Assembly (NCBI GenBank): GCA_949316235.1 | Contig: OX438744.1 | Coordinates: 28,578,778 to 28,642,777, forward strand | Origin: Oegoconia quadripuncta | Taxonomy: Eukaryota; Arthropoda; Insecta; Lepidoptera; Autostichidae | Reading direction: 5' to 3' | Length of the DNA: 64,000 nt | Shown: positions 33,327-43,330 of the stretch, in pieces | Layout: each line of letters starts with the position of its first letter | How positions within the stretch are numbered: the first letter of the stretch is position 1 | Program-made: the position numbers and the translations under genes | The notes under the pieces: model-generated | What the model saw: the letters and a program-made list of their open reading frames with translations, nothing else | Told to the model about the DNA's origin: nothing | The model's database searches: none

Positions 33327-33830
33327 CTATATTTCTCGGATAGAAAACATTAAAAGAAAGTTTATTAAATGTATGTCGGAGATGGTGGGTTCGGGGTGAG
33401 CGTTGCTAGCGACCTGGACGGTGCCAGTCGCGTGGTAAAGGGTGGCTCGGGCAATGACGATACTATTGCAAGCTACCATAGGCAAATCGACAACGTATTC
33501 ACATTCGATTATGATCATGGAACCTGAGATGCTTTCTGTTGAAGAGAAAACATGTGCACGCCCCTCGTGCCATACAACTTGGCCCCCGCGTGCAGTCTGT
33601 GGAACTCAGCTGTACCTTGTCTATAGTTCCTCCTTGCTCAAATTTGATAATCAAAGTCTTATTCAGTAACGACTCACCGGATTCTTCAAGCGTCGATGGT
33701 AGTAGGTAATCAGAGTCCCTCATGGTCGTTGATGTCCAGTGGTGGTCCGACTCCTTCGACGGCTGGTAGCAAAGTGTGTCCCATTTTCGATATGAAGACC
33801 TAATATAATAACGTCGTCACCGCGCCATTT
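33327..33830 (-). other. Unassigned region with possible coding remnant (minus strand)
   Basis: Base composition rises and two minus-strand frames run on: one with 'MRDSDYLLPSTLEESGES', the other ending 'NAHPEPTISDIHLINFLLMF'. They are in different frames and no splice junction joins them clearly. The sequence lies just upstream of a LINE tail and may be part of that or another retroelement. I do not recognise it. Confidence 0.3.
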
Positions 33831-33964
33831 CCGGCGATACCAGCGCCACCAGGCCCACTTCCCATTGCAAACTGCGTATTATGATAGTCAGTTGACCGTT
33901 CGAATAATGAATTCTATCGCTAATTTATCGCTATCTGCGACATATATATTTGTTATCGTACTAG

Positions 33965-34530
33965 ACACCGTTACAAGTCTGAAGATTACCTTCTTCTATG
34001 TAGAAAGCACAATCTGTTGCCACTTGAAGCTAGACGTGAAATAGCGGATCTCGTATTCCAATTGAAAATTGCTTCTGAGTCGATTGATTGTTCAGAACTT
34101 CTTTCCCAAATCTGTCTCCGACATCCTGCTATATCACTTAGGCATAACGATCTCATTTCTCTCCCTCCGACTTCTACCAACTACAGAAGAAACACCTTAC
34201 TGTGGCGTGCGAGTAACAATTTTAATAAATTGTCTATGAAGTTCGATCTTGATCTTTTTAACACTAGTTTTATGTCAGCGAGGCGTCAATTAAATGAACA
34301 ATTCTTTAATGGCTTAATTAAATTTATAAATCATTTGTTTTTTTTTTTCGGCGATGATTGAATCTGGTATATGTACCGCGAGGGCAAAAATGTACAAGTG
34401 TGATAATGCATGTTATTGAATTATATAATGTATTTCTATTTGTGAGGACCTGTAATTGGCTGTCTGTTTACTATAATAGTTTCTATTAGTGTTAATGCAG
34501 CTGTTGCTTTTCCGAATAAATAAAAATAAA
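33965..34530 (+). mobile_element. LINE polymerase C-terminus and 3' UTR
   Basis: It is open for over 110 codons: 'LPLEARREIADLVFQLKIAS' ... 'CLRHPAISLRHNDLISLPPT' ... '[13 protein letters not shown]', the thumb/C-terminal part of a jockey/CR1-like reverse-transcriptase ORF. The stop is near 34361, then a 3' UTR ends in AATAAATAAAAATAAAATAA. The last 340 bp are repeated at 57414-57760. Confidence 0.8.
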
Positions 34531-34536
34531 ATAATC

Positions 34537-34628
34537 TAGTATCAATCTAAGCAAAGCTTGTACTATGGATACTACTTAGATTAATCAATCATAACTCGGG
34601 AAATAATGTTCGTATTCATCACACATAC
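34537..34628 (-). mobile_element. SINE-C fragment, antisense
   Basis: 'AAGCAAAGCTTGTACTATGG' ... 'ATCATAACTCGGGAAATAAT' ... 'GTTCGTATTCATCACACATA', the body only. It lies directly downstream of the scramblase stop codon and may be in its 3' UTR. An antisense AATAAA sits at 34630-34635. Confidence 0.7.
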
Positions 34629-34707
34629 CTTTATTTAAATAAATAACTAAGGAACCCTCAAAGGTGATTAACAAAAACCACGTAGTACAAATACTGATGC
34701 AGTGTAA

Positions 34708-34804
34708 TCAAATATCATAGTACATGTAGTTTAGTAGAAGTGTCGCAGCCAGGAGTAAAGCCTTTTCCTCTACTGATAGGTTTTTGTCGAAGGCCACGCC
34801 ACAT
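34708..34804 (-). CDS. Scramblase exon 6 (C-terminal helix, stop)
   Basis: The acceptor CAG is read at 34807-34805. The exon begins with the single base completing Arg (AG|A), continues '[20 protein letters not shown]' + '[11 protein letters not shown]' and ends in TGA at 34710-34708. It aligns with the family's DNFGI..P.DLDVK.KA...ACFLIDFMFFE-type end: the spacing is conserved, but several acidic residues of the Ca-binding segment are not. Confidence 0.85.
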
Positions 34805-37800
34805 CTGTGAAGTTGGAACCTCTGTTAATTTTTGACTGTCTAAATCAGGGACAGTCGCTGTTACGGGCACCATAACGTTGCCAGTGAAAATTGTTAAGGT
34901 CGTCTGACGGTCGCTTTATACCGCATACTAAGACTGAGACATACAACGACACGGGCGTCGAGAAGAATCGACTCGCTTAGTGCTCACTTGGTAGCAGATC
35001 AGTCCGTCAGGATACTTTACGGGGTGAAAGTACTCATGAATACGAAGAAATCCATAGCTCAATGTAAACAAAATAGGGTTTATGAATCCGAGTGGGGTAC
35101 ATGTTTAAGTACTCGGTTTGGTTAGTGGCAGGGCATTTTAAATGTCCGCCTGGCTAGCTACCGCCAGTATTAATAGCACTGTTGTGTTCCGGTTATCAGA
35201 GATATGATAGCCAGTCTCCCAAATAAGATGGTGTTTCCGGGTCAGTACGCTACCACCTTCGGCCTTACCTTCACTTAACATCAGGTGTCATTGAGGTCAA
35301 GTGCTAACTCGTTGTGGACAAAAAAAAAATAAAAGTAAAATTACAAGGAGAGCAACTCTGAAATCACGAAAAATCAAATCAAATGTTTCATAGAAGATAT
35401 TTATTAGACCTATTGATGAAAATGTATGGAACAAGTGATTAGTTTTGCGATCTTAGAGTTGCTTTGGGTCGTGTTAAGGGTACTCTCACCCGTAAAATAT
35501 CTGGGTGGACTAAAATTACAGCCAGTAAATTGACTCCAACGTCATGTCGATGAACGCGTCATTTGCATAGAATCAACAGCAACATTCCGTATACAATTAT
35601 GCAAGGCCAAATGCAGAATTATTCTTTATAATTGTCATAATTTTATATATTTCGGTGTAAAGTCGTTCATTATAAAAGAATCAATAATCATGTAAATCAT
35701 TTCAAGATGACAAATAAAATATTAAATCAAAAGGCCTAAATCAGTTAATTTACCACCAAACATTAAAATTACATTGCAAAATTTTGAATAAAAAGTTAAA
35801 GTAGTATCACGAACTTATACTGTCATCTCTGTTTTTTTTTGGTCGCGCGTTATACCTACCCAACCTTTCATTTAGGTTCAAATCAGCCCTTAAATAGAAT
35901 TCCTCTGAGACTGCTATTTGGATTGAAGTTGTTTTATTAATCACATAAAAAAACTCACCTGTCAGTAACTGGTGCGAAGAACAGCGCATGCGTGAGGCCC
36001 TCCCAGCGTTTACAGGTGGAACCGACCTGGGTGCCATCGGGCCGGAGCACGTAGAACTGGACGTCTTGGAAGCAGCTCAGAGTGACGCTGGGTCCTGAAC
36101 GATTTGAAACACTGAATTAACGATAACTTCTAGCATTTATCAACTTATGATATCATGCATAGTATAGAGAAGAGCTATTCTATGTTATCATGACGTAGTT
36201 TACAGTCAACTTTATATCTAAGTATTGGAAATGAGTGTAAGATAAAACCTATAACTTAACTGCGACAGACTTAATGGCGACAGGTCCATACTGCGATTGT
36301 AAGGAAATGCGACAGAACTTGGTTCGGTCTTGCTTGTTACAGTTCAGTCTTCTCGCATTTCCGTCCTGTCGCATTTCCATCCTGTCGCATTCCCGTACTG
36401 TCGCATTCCCGTACTGTCGCATTCCCGTACTGTCGCATTCCCGTACTGTCGCATTCCCGTACTGTCGCATTTCCGTACTGTCGCATTTCCGTCCTGTCGT
36501 CGTAGCGGAATTCGAACCTGCGACCTTTTGGTAGAGCAGTCAGAGATTCTAACCACTACACCAAACAGGTCGTCATCGTCGTCAAATAGAGTGATTTTGA
36601 ATTTGGCATCAATTATGTACGTACCACGGAGCCAAAACACTTCGTCACCGTTTGCGTTCCTGACCAAGTAGAGGGGTTTCATTGCAGTCCACTGCTGGTG
36701 GATTGTCCCAATCCTGTTGCCTGGCGGTGCGTATACCTATATAAAATACAAACACATTATACACAGCGAATTCTCATAGGTTTTGGAACCGCCTCTTCAT
36801 ATTTATCTTTAGTAGAATTAATTTAGAAAAAATATGAGCGTATAAATAAAGAAAATCTGTGAGAAAAATATGTGTGCTTGATCATAGCTAGAAAGTTTTT
36901 TTTTTTTTATATGAGAGGGCGGCAAACGAGCCTCCTCCTGACGGAACGGGTCTCCTGATGGAAAGCAATCACCGCCGCCCATGGACACCCGCTACACCAA
37001 AAGGGTCACAGAATGTATGCCGCTACACAAGTTACATAAAGCTGTTCCTTTTTAACTGTCCTCAAGCGGAGATCTCTGCTTGAGTAACATCCTGTAATAC
37101 GGGCCTCACCTAGTATTAGGTCCTTACCTATGAAATTGGCGTTTTGTATGAAGAATTTCATTAAGACTGTTTTCTCCATACAAACATTTTTGATTTTTTT
37201 TGGGAACGGCAAATCCAAATTTAGCTAAACTTTGTGTGTATTATCGGATAACATTAAGTTAAGTATAGGCAGCGTTAATTTTTAAAAGTAACCGCTTTAT
37301 AAAAGGTTCAGCAAATCTAAGAAATTATTATGGGAATCACATGAAAAGAGCTCTGTTAAATTTTTTTTTATTATGTGATTTAGCCCAGAAATTAAAAAAT
37401 ATTTCATGTGAAACCTTGAAATAATATTCCATTTTCCAAATAAAAAACAAATTTGGATATAGCTTTGAAAATCGCAGGAATTGGTAAATATGATTAACGA
37501 AGAAAAAATAAACTCAAATTTCATAAGTAAAGACCCAATATTAGGCGGTCTTGTAAAAGAAACGAATGAAAGTCAGTGACATAGCCCAGCGGATTAGTAA
37601 GCTGAAGTGGCAGTGGACAGGGACATAGCTGGAAGAACTGACGGCCGGTGAGGAATTAAAAGGCCGGCAGGCCGACAAAGGTCCGTCATCTACAAATATA
37701 TTACGGTGGCACTATTTTTTTAAATTTTTTTTTATGCACAACAGGTTATTACTTAACCTCAATCACACCTGATGTTAAGTGAAGATGAGGTCGAAGGTGG

Positions 37801-40583
37801 AAGAGTACTGACCCGGAAACCCAAATATTTGGGGAACTGGCTATCTTATCTCTGACAACCGGAACACAACAATGCTATTAACATTTATGCAGTGTTTTGG
37901 GATATAAATTATCATCACAGCTAAACCAGTCTCTGCATATGAGTAATGAGGATTCCAGCACGACGTGACGACAATGCTCTCTTAAAATATTGAATAACTT
38001 AAGCTACAATGGCACAGTAATATTTGGTTGACACTATCAAAATGAATAAATTCCACTCTGTATATCTAAAACCACTCTGTAAATCTACCACTATATACGT
38101 TCCTCAAGAAACTTCCTACCACGTACGACCACCCTGTGGAACGGACTTCCGGCAGCGGTATTCCCGAACGAGTACGACATTGGAACCTTCAAGAAACGAG
38201 CCTACACCTTCCTGAAAGGCTGGCAACGCATCTGTGACCCTTTTGGTGTTGCGGGTGTCCATGGGCAGCGGTGATTGCTTTCCATCAAGCTAGGCGACCC
38301 GCATGCTCGTTTGCCGCCCTCTCATATAAAAAAAAAACGGAGGTTTTTTTATGATTAAGGATACGCGTTTGACCACAATCTCACGTGATGGAAAGTGACG
38401 ATGTGGTCGACGATGAAGCATGCGATCTCAGTAGATGCCTATTCACTCTGCTCTTGAAGATACCAAGGTTGTAGGATTCAGGAAATACTGACGCCGGTAG
38501 TGAGGAAGGGAACGTAAAACACTTTTTGTATTTGTGTATTGTGTGTTTTGTGAATGGACGAATAATCTACTGCAATGTCTGGAAGAACTAACAGCCAACC
38601 GCTGCAGCTGGCACGGCAATATCCTGGTGGTGAAGGCATACGGCCTGTAAATTCTCATTATCTCAAAGCCCAGGCTGTTGACCACGCGAAGTTGAAGTGG
38701 ACGGAGGCCATAGCAAAAGTAGCCAACCCACCAACTGAAAGTAGGCGAAATCAATATTTAACAAACTTATATCTGTTAAGAGTGTGTACGCCGGTGTTGT
38801 TTAGGACAAATAAGGGATTCAGGCCAGCATACAGTAGGTGCACAAGGTTTTGTCACAGGGTATGCAGAATGATAATTTTTTTTATGCACAACAGGTTATC
38901 ACTTGACCTCAATCACACCTGATGATAAGTGAAGATGAGGCCGAAGGTGGAAGCGTACTGACCCGGAAACCCAAATATTTGGGGAACTGGCTATCTTATC
39001 TCTGACAACCTGAACACAACAATGCTTTTAACATTGCTGTTTGGCGGCAGATTTAGATAAGATGGTGGTAGCTAGCCAGGCGGACATTCAAAATGCCCTA
39101 CCACCAACCAAACCGAGTACTAAACATGTACCCCGCTGGGAATCGAACCCGCGACCTCCGATTCATAAACCCTGTTGTTTACATTGAGCCACGGAGGCGG
39201 TATTATTAATTAGCGGTATTTGCTATTAAATGAAAAAATATACAACTACAAAATAATAACTTACTCTTATAATTCTTAAAAGATAAAGCTCGCAACTCTT
39301 TAGAATATTTCTGTTCACATCAGTATGAATTAGCTGTCTTGACAAAGATCCTGATCCTCAAGATACAGTTTGACCAAGTTTGACTTCAGTTCTCAAACAA
39401 ACTAGACCAACATCGACTATTTTGCCATTTGCCATCAGGGAGCCTACATCCCGGCTCCATCATCAGATCAGCTCGATGGTACCATAATATTACATTGTCA
39501 TCGACCTTACATAAACATGCCAAATTCAGCTCAATCAGATAACGGTTGAAAAAGGCTGTGTCAATTTTGAAACGGCCACTACCAAAAAAAGCTTCTTAAA
39601 AACCGCACTGTAATTCGAGCACACTGGACACACACACACACAACGCCGTCAAACACATAATATACCCATTAATTTTCGTCGGGGGTTAATAAGAAAAGAA
39701 ATTTACCTGTTCTCCTCTTCCACAGTATATAAGAGATTCTGATCTGGTGTTCTCACGAAGAATCTGTTCTTCTTACCCCTCAGGAAGAGTGCGCCTTTCA
39801 CTCGCAGGCGCCTTGTGATTAGGAGGCGATCCACTGTGGTTAGGCCGTGTAGAACTGGCAGGGGACCTTCCTCTGCATCCTCTGGGTCTTCCGTCTGATG
39901 GATCAGATATTTATAGACTCTAAATACTCACGAATGAATTCGTGCAATAAGTGAAAGTTGAAAATTTTGCAAATTGTTGTTAAAATCTAAATTCCTTTCT
40001 ACCGTGCTAACTTGTGATGTCCAACTGTATACAACAAAAGCAAAAATTTTTTTTTATATTTGGGGCACTTACACCAATCATCTAGTCCCAAACTAAAGCT
40101 TTTACTATGGATACTAGATAACGGATAAACATACATAAATATTTATATAAACATCCATGACTCGGGAATAAATGTTCGTATTCATTATATAAACTTTACC
40201 CCTCGCGGGATTCGAACCCGCAACCGTTGGTTTCGCTGACAGGGTCACTATCCACTACACCAATCGGTCGTCAAAAATAATGACGATCGGTTTATAATTG
40301 ACAGAGCAAACTGGAAAAGAAGTTCGAAGTTACGGCCGTCCGAAGCTATTTTCGTTAGAGAGTAGACCCCCACACGAGCCCAAACTGGGCCCACGTGGTA
40401 GATTATGGCCCAGTGAGAGGAAGCCCCACAGTAGGGAGGTGTAAAGTGATGTAAACCCACCTGAAGTTCTACAAGAGTAGGCGTCGATTCTATAGTGACA
40501 GGCTCTTCTATCACATCTAAAGGTTCCTTCTCTACGTCTACAAATGTTTCGGTAACTGGAATTGTTGGTATAGGCGTAGCCAT
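34708..40583 (-). CDS. Phospholipid scramblase family protein, six exons, divergent
   Basis: Scramblases are membrane proteins that move phospholipids between leaflets, in most family members under Ca2+ control. I rebuilt the gene from exons 40583-40461, 39894-39707, 38734-38593, 36736-36625, 36094-35959 and 34804-34708. All have AG acceptors and GT donors, and every splice phase agrees (0, 2/1, 0, 1/2, 2/1). The product is about 265 aa. Diagnostic parts are '[20 protein letters not shown]' (exon 2), '[20 protein letters not shown]' (exon 3), '[16 protein letters not shown]' (exon 4), '[15 protein letters not shown]' (exon 5) and the C-terminal helix '[20 protein letters not shown]' (exon 6). 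The N-terminus is acidic and Thr/Pro-rich rather than the usual Pro-rich PxxP tail. The Cys cluster usually written CCxPCC is reduced to PCQ, so palmitoylation there is doubtful. The Ca-binding-like loop is also changed ('[10 protein letters not shown]'). Introns carry SINEs, MITEs, LINE tails and a 16-bp minisatellite. Confidence 0.87.
35050..35330 (+). mobile_element. SINE-A, sense, with deleted B box
   Basis: 'CATAGCTCAATGTAAACAAA' ... 'GGGTACATGTTTAAGTACTC' ... 'CCGCCTGGCTAGCTACCGCC' ... 'ATCAGGTGTCATTGAGGTCA' and an A-run. It sits in scramblase intron 5 in antisense to the gene. Confidence 0.8.
35959..36094 (-). CDS. Scramblase exon 5
   Basis: The first two bases complete Gly from exon 4. 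The exon then reads '[20 protein letters not shown]' + '[20 protein letters not shown]' + 'PVTD' and ends AG before GTGAGT. It corresponds to the family's 'CCGDVDFEI ... VGKISKQW.GL.REAFTD' region; the Trp and the Gly-Leu that follow it are kept. Confidence 0.88.
36355..36500. repeat. 16-bp minisatellite, about nine units
   Basis: The unit 'TGTCGCATTCCCGTAC' is repeated, with outer units changed to TTTCCGTCC or TTTCCATCC and central units identical. It lies in scramblase intron 4, directly beside a SINE-B head. Long ORFs on both strands here are produced by the repeat. Confidence 0.95.
36499..36574 (-). mobile_element. SINE-B tRNA-like head only
   Basis: Antisense B box 'GGAATTCGAACCTGCGACC' and A box 'TAACCACTACACCAAACAGG', with no body or tail. 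It lies directly against the minisatellite, which may have expanded from the SINE junction. Confidence 0.75.
36625..36736 (-). CDS. Scramblase exon 4
   Basis: The acceptor TAG is at 36739-36737. The 37 full codons begin '[20 protein letters not shown]' and end '[11 protein letters not shown]', plus one base of Gly before the donor GTACGT. The family motif (E-V-x-A-P-P-G-x-x-I-G-x-v-x-Q-x-W) is strongly kept and is the surest part of the identification. Confidence 0.92.
36895..37105 (-). mobile_element. Inverted LINE tail and half of a MITE
   Basis: Bases 36895-37012 are the antisense 3' tail of the 'GVAGVHGRR' LINE family, containing 'ATATGAGAGGGCGGCAAACG'. Bases 37015-37105 match one half of the fold-back at 42731-42888 ('CTCAAGCGGAGATCTCTGCT'). 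Confidence 0.7.
37116..37538. mobile_element. Mariner-type MITE (TTAGGTC ends), copy 2
   Basis: It has the same termini and length class as 14695-15113, flanked by TA on both sides, and is uninterrupted. It lies in scramblase intron 3. No coding capacity. Confidence 0.85.
37553..37705 (+). mobile_element. LINE polymerase fragment
   Basis: The translation '[18 protein letters not shown]' followed by 'LEELTAG' resembles the 'VTDIIERIAKLKWQWAGHIA' stretch found near the end of many insect LINE polymerases. A stop within it and the short length mark it as a relic. Confidence 0.55.
37725..37885 (-). mobile_element. SINE-A, tail half
   Basis: From the T-run and 'TATGCACAACAGGTTATTAC' to 'CAATGCTATTAACATT'; the head half is lost. 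It shares the 'CCCAAATATTTGGGGAACTG' variant with the copy at 38876-39200, so the two may be closely related. Confidence 0.78.
38095..38337 (+). mobile_element. LINE C-terminal fragment ('GVAGVHGQR' end)
   Basis: A second copy of 11200-11425: 'GTGGAACGGACTTCCGGCAG' ... 'ATTGGAACCTTCAAGAAACG' ... 'CGTTTGCCGCCCTCTCATAT' and an A-run. A 5-bp insertion (AAGCT-like) lies in the tail near 38286. Confidence 0.78.
38339..38512 (-). mobile_element. LINE 3' tail, antisense ('NSLPASVF' family)
   Basis: 'ATTAAGGATACGCGTTTGAC' ... 'CACGTGATGGAAAGTGACGA' ... 'GTTGTAGGATTCAGGAAATA'. It meets the A-run of the preceding sense LINE tail, so the two lie tail to tail. Confidence 0.7.
38593..38734 (-). CDS. Scramblase exon 3
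   Basis: The acceptor CAG is at 38737-38735. One base completes Ser (AG|T), then '[20 protein letters not shown]' + '[20 protein letters not shown]' + 'CQLQRLA' up to donor GTTAGT at 38592. It fits the family segment from '(C)CGPLRPFTMRI.DN.G.EV..L.RP' to 'CCLQEME', immediately before VYAPPG. The donor is not the strongest form, but it is the only one here giving the phase needed by exon 4. An open frame on the opposite strand is a shadow. Confidence 0.78.
38876..39200 (-). mobile_element. SINE-A, full length
   Basis: Complete antisense copy from the T-run to 'TTGAGCCACGGAGGCGG', with antisense B box 'GGAATCGAACCCGCGACC'. It is in sense with the scramblase gene, intron 2. Confidence 0.88.
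39410..39695 (+). repeat. Two dispersed repeats in scramblase intron 2
   Basis: Bases 39430-39560 ('CATCATCAGATCAGCTCGAT' block) are repeated at 57040-57180. Bases 39620-39695 carry '(CA)n ACGCCGTCAAACACATAAT' and 'TTTTCGTCGGGGGTTAATAA', shared with 31450-31530 and, inverted, 4540-4625. Confidence 0.65.
39707..39894 (-). CDS. Scramblase exon 2
   Basis: The acceptor CAG is at 39897-39895. The 62 codons run from '[20 protein letters not shown]' through '[20 protein letters not shown]' and '[20 protein letters not shown]' to EN plus AG, with donor GTAAAT. It corresponds to the 'GLE.L..ID.LLV.Q..E' and 'N.Y.V.N..GQ.VY.A.EE' strands of the scramblase barrel. Confidence 0.88.
40055..40272 (-). mobile_element. 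SINE-C, full length, antisense
   Basis: From 'TTGGGGCACTTACACCAATC' to the head 'CACTATCCACTACACCAATC' + 'GGTCGTC', with antisense B box 'GGGATTCGAACCCGCAACC'. Scramblase intron 1. Confidence 0.85.
40374..40455 (+). mobile_element. Tail of a 5S-derived SINE
   Basis: 'GATTATGGCCCAGTGAGAGG' with 'CCCACAGTAGGGAGGTGTAA' matches the body of the SINE at 41930-42010. It ends within a few bases of the donor site of scramblase exon 1. Confidence 0.5.
40461..40583 (-). CDS. Scramblase exon 1 (start codon)
   Basis: ATG at 40583-40581; 41 codons '[20 protein letters not shown]' + '[20 protein letters not shown]' + Q up to donor GTGGGT. This N-terminus is acidic and specific to the gene, so the start rests on phase agreement, the acceptor-free upstream and the first ATG. 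A noncoding 5' exon further upstream cannot be excluded. Confidence 0.75.
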
Positions 40584-40619
40584 ATTGAGATCCTAATATA
40601 ACATAGGATTATTCAGTTT

Positions 40620-41799
40620 TAGAGCATAACAATAGCTTCGTTTAAATTTGTAATGTAAATAAAAATTGTTCCAAAATGTTTATTGGTAATTATTTGGCAG
40701 GTTATAATAACATCACATGTCAATGTGTGATTGACCAATGAAAGATGTTCTTTTTCTTTGATAACTTCAGTCATCAAAGAGATTTTACTTCGCCGTATTG
40801 TGATTTCTCGTCGTTATTCTGACAACAGAGATGAAATACTAAAGCATACTATATTAATTCTGTGCCTAAAGTAAAAAAATTGAATTACACATTCCAATGA
40901 AGGAGTCATCCTCCCACAGACTATCTTCGATTTTATGTACCTACCATTTAGGTGTTGTTCTGTTTGTCCTTTCTACAACTACACAAATTAGAGAAGCTTA
41001 ACATAACGCACAATAGTCAACTTTAGCATTGTGAACTTCAACCCTGACATTGGCAGAATCATCGTGCTCAACGATGCAACCATAACACTAAATTGGAATT
41101 GGGTGACTGAAAAACAGCGTTGACCCTGACATCCGTCCCGGTACAGCAAAGCTGATGTCACTCTCTTTTGCCTTGACTATCCAAAATTCTTACTATTTTT
41201 TTAATTAATTACACGGAAGGGTTCCCAATTACATAATTAATAATTACTATAAGTTAAACAGAAATAATTAAATGTCAACAGGATAATACAAATTATGAGA
41301 GAATACAAATAAATTACAATAAAAATTAAAAGAGTTAAAAGAACTAATTAAATGTCTATAAAATAATACAAATAAGTTAGTACATAAGAGAAAATACAAA
41401 TAGATTGCAACAAAAATGCAAAGAGAAAGTAAAATAAAGTATATATCAATAATTATACAAAAGATTAGAAAAAAAAAATCAAAGAGAATACAAATTATAT
41501 GTCAAAAAACAACACAATGCAATTATGACATTCTTAAAAATATGTCGAACTATGTCAATAGCATTAAGTTAATATATTGCCATATTGCCATGCCTGACAA
41601 GGTACATGTGTATGTTAGTACTTACCTATATGTATTGTAACTATGACATGTGTAATGCAATAAATATATGAATTATGAATTAAATCGGAACTAAGGCAAT
41701 AAATCATTTTTATTATTATTAAGATAGTACTTAACATAAAAACCCTACTACTACCCGCCAAATAAAATTTTGGCACTCTAATAACATTTTTAAATTACG
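40620..41799. other. Upstream of scramblase; no gene seen
   Basis: The scramblase promoter should lie just above 40600, but no clear core motif was recognised. Bases 41200-41700 are very AT-rich (near-duplicate blocks 'TAATACAAATTATGAGAGAA' / 'TAATACAAATAAGTTAGTAC') and end like a LINE tail ('GCAATAAATATATGAATTAT'). Confidence 0.35.
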
Positions 41800-42120
41800 C
41801 GGTGGTGGTGCGCTCGTATACTCCTGGCGCAGTCGCATTTGCTGCTCATTTTCGATTAGCGACGTTAAGCAATGATTGACGCGGTCAGTCCTTGGATAGG
41901 TGGGCACAGTAGCATATTACAACGTGTGTTTTTATGCTTCGGAGGCCTGTGATTATGGCCCATGGCCCTCTCCTAGTTATAGGCAACTGTGCCCCGACAG
42001 TGGGGATGTGAAAGAACCAAGTCCTACAGAACCAACATCGGTCAACACAGCCCTTTGTATCGAATGTGTTCATTAAGTAATAGTACGAGAAACCAGATTG
42101 GTATATTTTCAGGAACAATC
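41800..42120 (+). mobile_element. 5S-rRNA-derived SINE (SINE3-like)
   Basis: 'GCGACGTTAAGCAATGATTG' + 'ACGCGGTCAGTCCTTGGATA' + 'GGTGGGCAC' reproduces the internal promoter part of 5S rRNA (boxes A to C) with changes. It is followed by a SINE body 'GATTATGGCCCATGGCCCTC'. It is not a 5S gene: the outer helix and both ends are missing. Confidence 0.72.
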
Positions 42121-42730
42121 GCCTCCACTAAGAAAGTTGTCTATGGTTGTATATGTATTAAAGATTAATCATCCTTAATACATGTACATCATTTTGTACA
42201 ACAATTATAAATAGGTCTTTTTGTATCGTTTTATTGATTTAGTTAATAGCCTATTTTATTCTTAAGTATTGAGACTATTCACATGTGTGCATGCTGTGTT
42301 CATATCAAGTAGGATACATTCAATTAATTATGTCGTAATGTTGGGTTAGACAAAAAATATTGTGAATTGTGTACAGTTTTGTGAACCGTTAAAAAAAAAA
42401 AAGAAAGGCTGATGATGATGGTGCCAGTGCAGATAGGTCAGTCCCAGTGAACAATAATTTGAAAATTAAAATGAATAACGAGTGCATACAATGCATCATT
42501 GCTCCATTTTTTCGAACAAAGGATCGATTTCTCATAAAATAAAATATGCAACATGACCGTATTTCATGCAAATGGTGGATTATTATTACAAATGGGGGAA
42601 CTTCATTTAAATTTATGAAAAAAAAACCTCGGAAACCGTATCGCTTTTATCAAACTATTGCAACAATGTACAATGGACTGTAGGGTAACCATGTGTTGCT
42701 ATAAGGCACGTATTTCAAAACAAAAAAAAA

Positions 42731-42888
42731 AAGAGGCACGTATTTCAGAATATTGCTCAAGCGTATATAGATATGCGCTTGAGTATAGTTAGAAAGAGAT
42801 GCCGCTATACAAGTTACGTAAAGCTGGCCCGTTTTAACTGTCCTCAAGCGGAGATCTCTGCATGAGCAACATTCTGAAATGCGGGTCT
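42731..42888. mobile_element. Fold-back MITE, about 158 bp
   Basis: The ends 'AGGCACGTATTTCAGAATAT' + 'TGCTCAAGCG' and the complement of '...CATGAGCAACATTCTGAAATGCGGGTC' form imperfect inverted repeats of about 30 bp. A half copy is at 37015-37105. Confidence 0.7.
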
Positions 42889-43219
42889 AATAATAATATA
42901 ATAAATCATTTATTTTTCCAGACATTAAGGTCCATCTTTGTTAGTACAGTCACCTATAACTATGTTAATAAACAGTGGTAGACATTGAATATTTAAAATA
43001 ACAATTGTGAATTCAAATGTCAATTAAAAAATTAAAACATAAGAAAAATCAAAATTGAAACATGGAAAGTAAATTATATTAGTTTGAAATTATTTTGAAA
43101 ATTGAATTATTATTATAGAAATTGTAGACTACGACGACAGTTTGCTTACCGCCTGTAACCACTATTGAATAAATGGTTGTCAATTTTAGGTAGGTACCTA
43201 CATTATTATTATGCAACTA

Positions 43220-43330
43220 ATGTGTGGTTTTATCCCGTGGGTGTCGTAAAAGACGAATAAGAGACTTTCCACCAAAAAACATCTATAGACTTGCATTTCA
43301 ACGGCGATGGGTTCACCCCTTGTCACGTGG
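43220..43330 (+). mobile_element. LINE internal fragment
   Basis: 'CCCGTGGGTGTCGTAAAAGA' ... 'TATAGACTTGCATTTCAACG' ... matches 27595-27740. Confidence 0.6.

Noticed and set aside
36355..36500. CRISPR-like array
   Set aside because: 16-bp units are directly adjacent without spacers; it is a minisatellite in a eukaryotic intron.
36274..36682. ORFs of 73-113 codons on both strands
   Set aside because: Created by the 16-bp minisatellite, whose period (not a multiple of three) keeps frames open, and by part of scramblase exon 4.
38575..38922. 115-codon plus-strand ORF starting [10 protein letters not shown]
   Set aside because: It is the shadow of scramblase exon 3, which fits the protein family and the splice phases on the minus strand.
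39255..39330. Alternative small scramblase exon between exons 2 and 3 (phase-compatible, 46 bp)
   Set aside because: The 38593-38734 exon gives a far better match to the family and the same phases; the small candidate has no conserved residues.
41840..41935. Possible 5S rRNA gene
   Set aside because: Only the internal promoter part matches; both ends differ and it continues into a SINE body repeated elsewhere.
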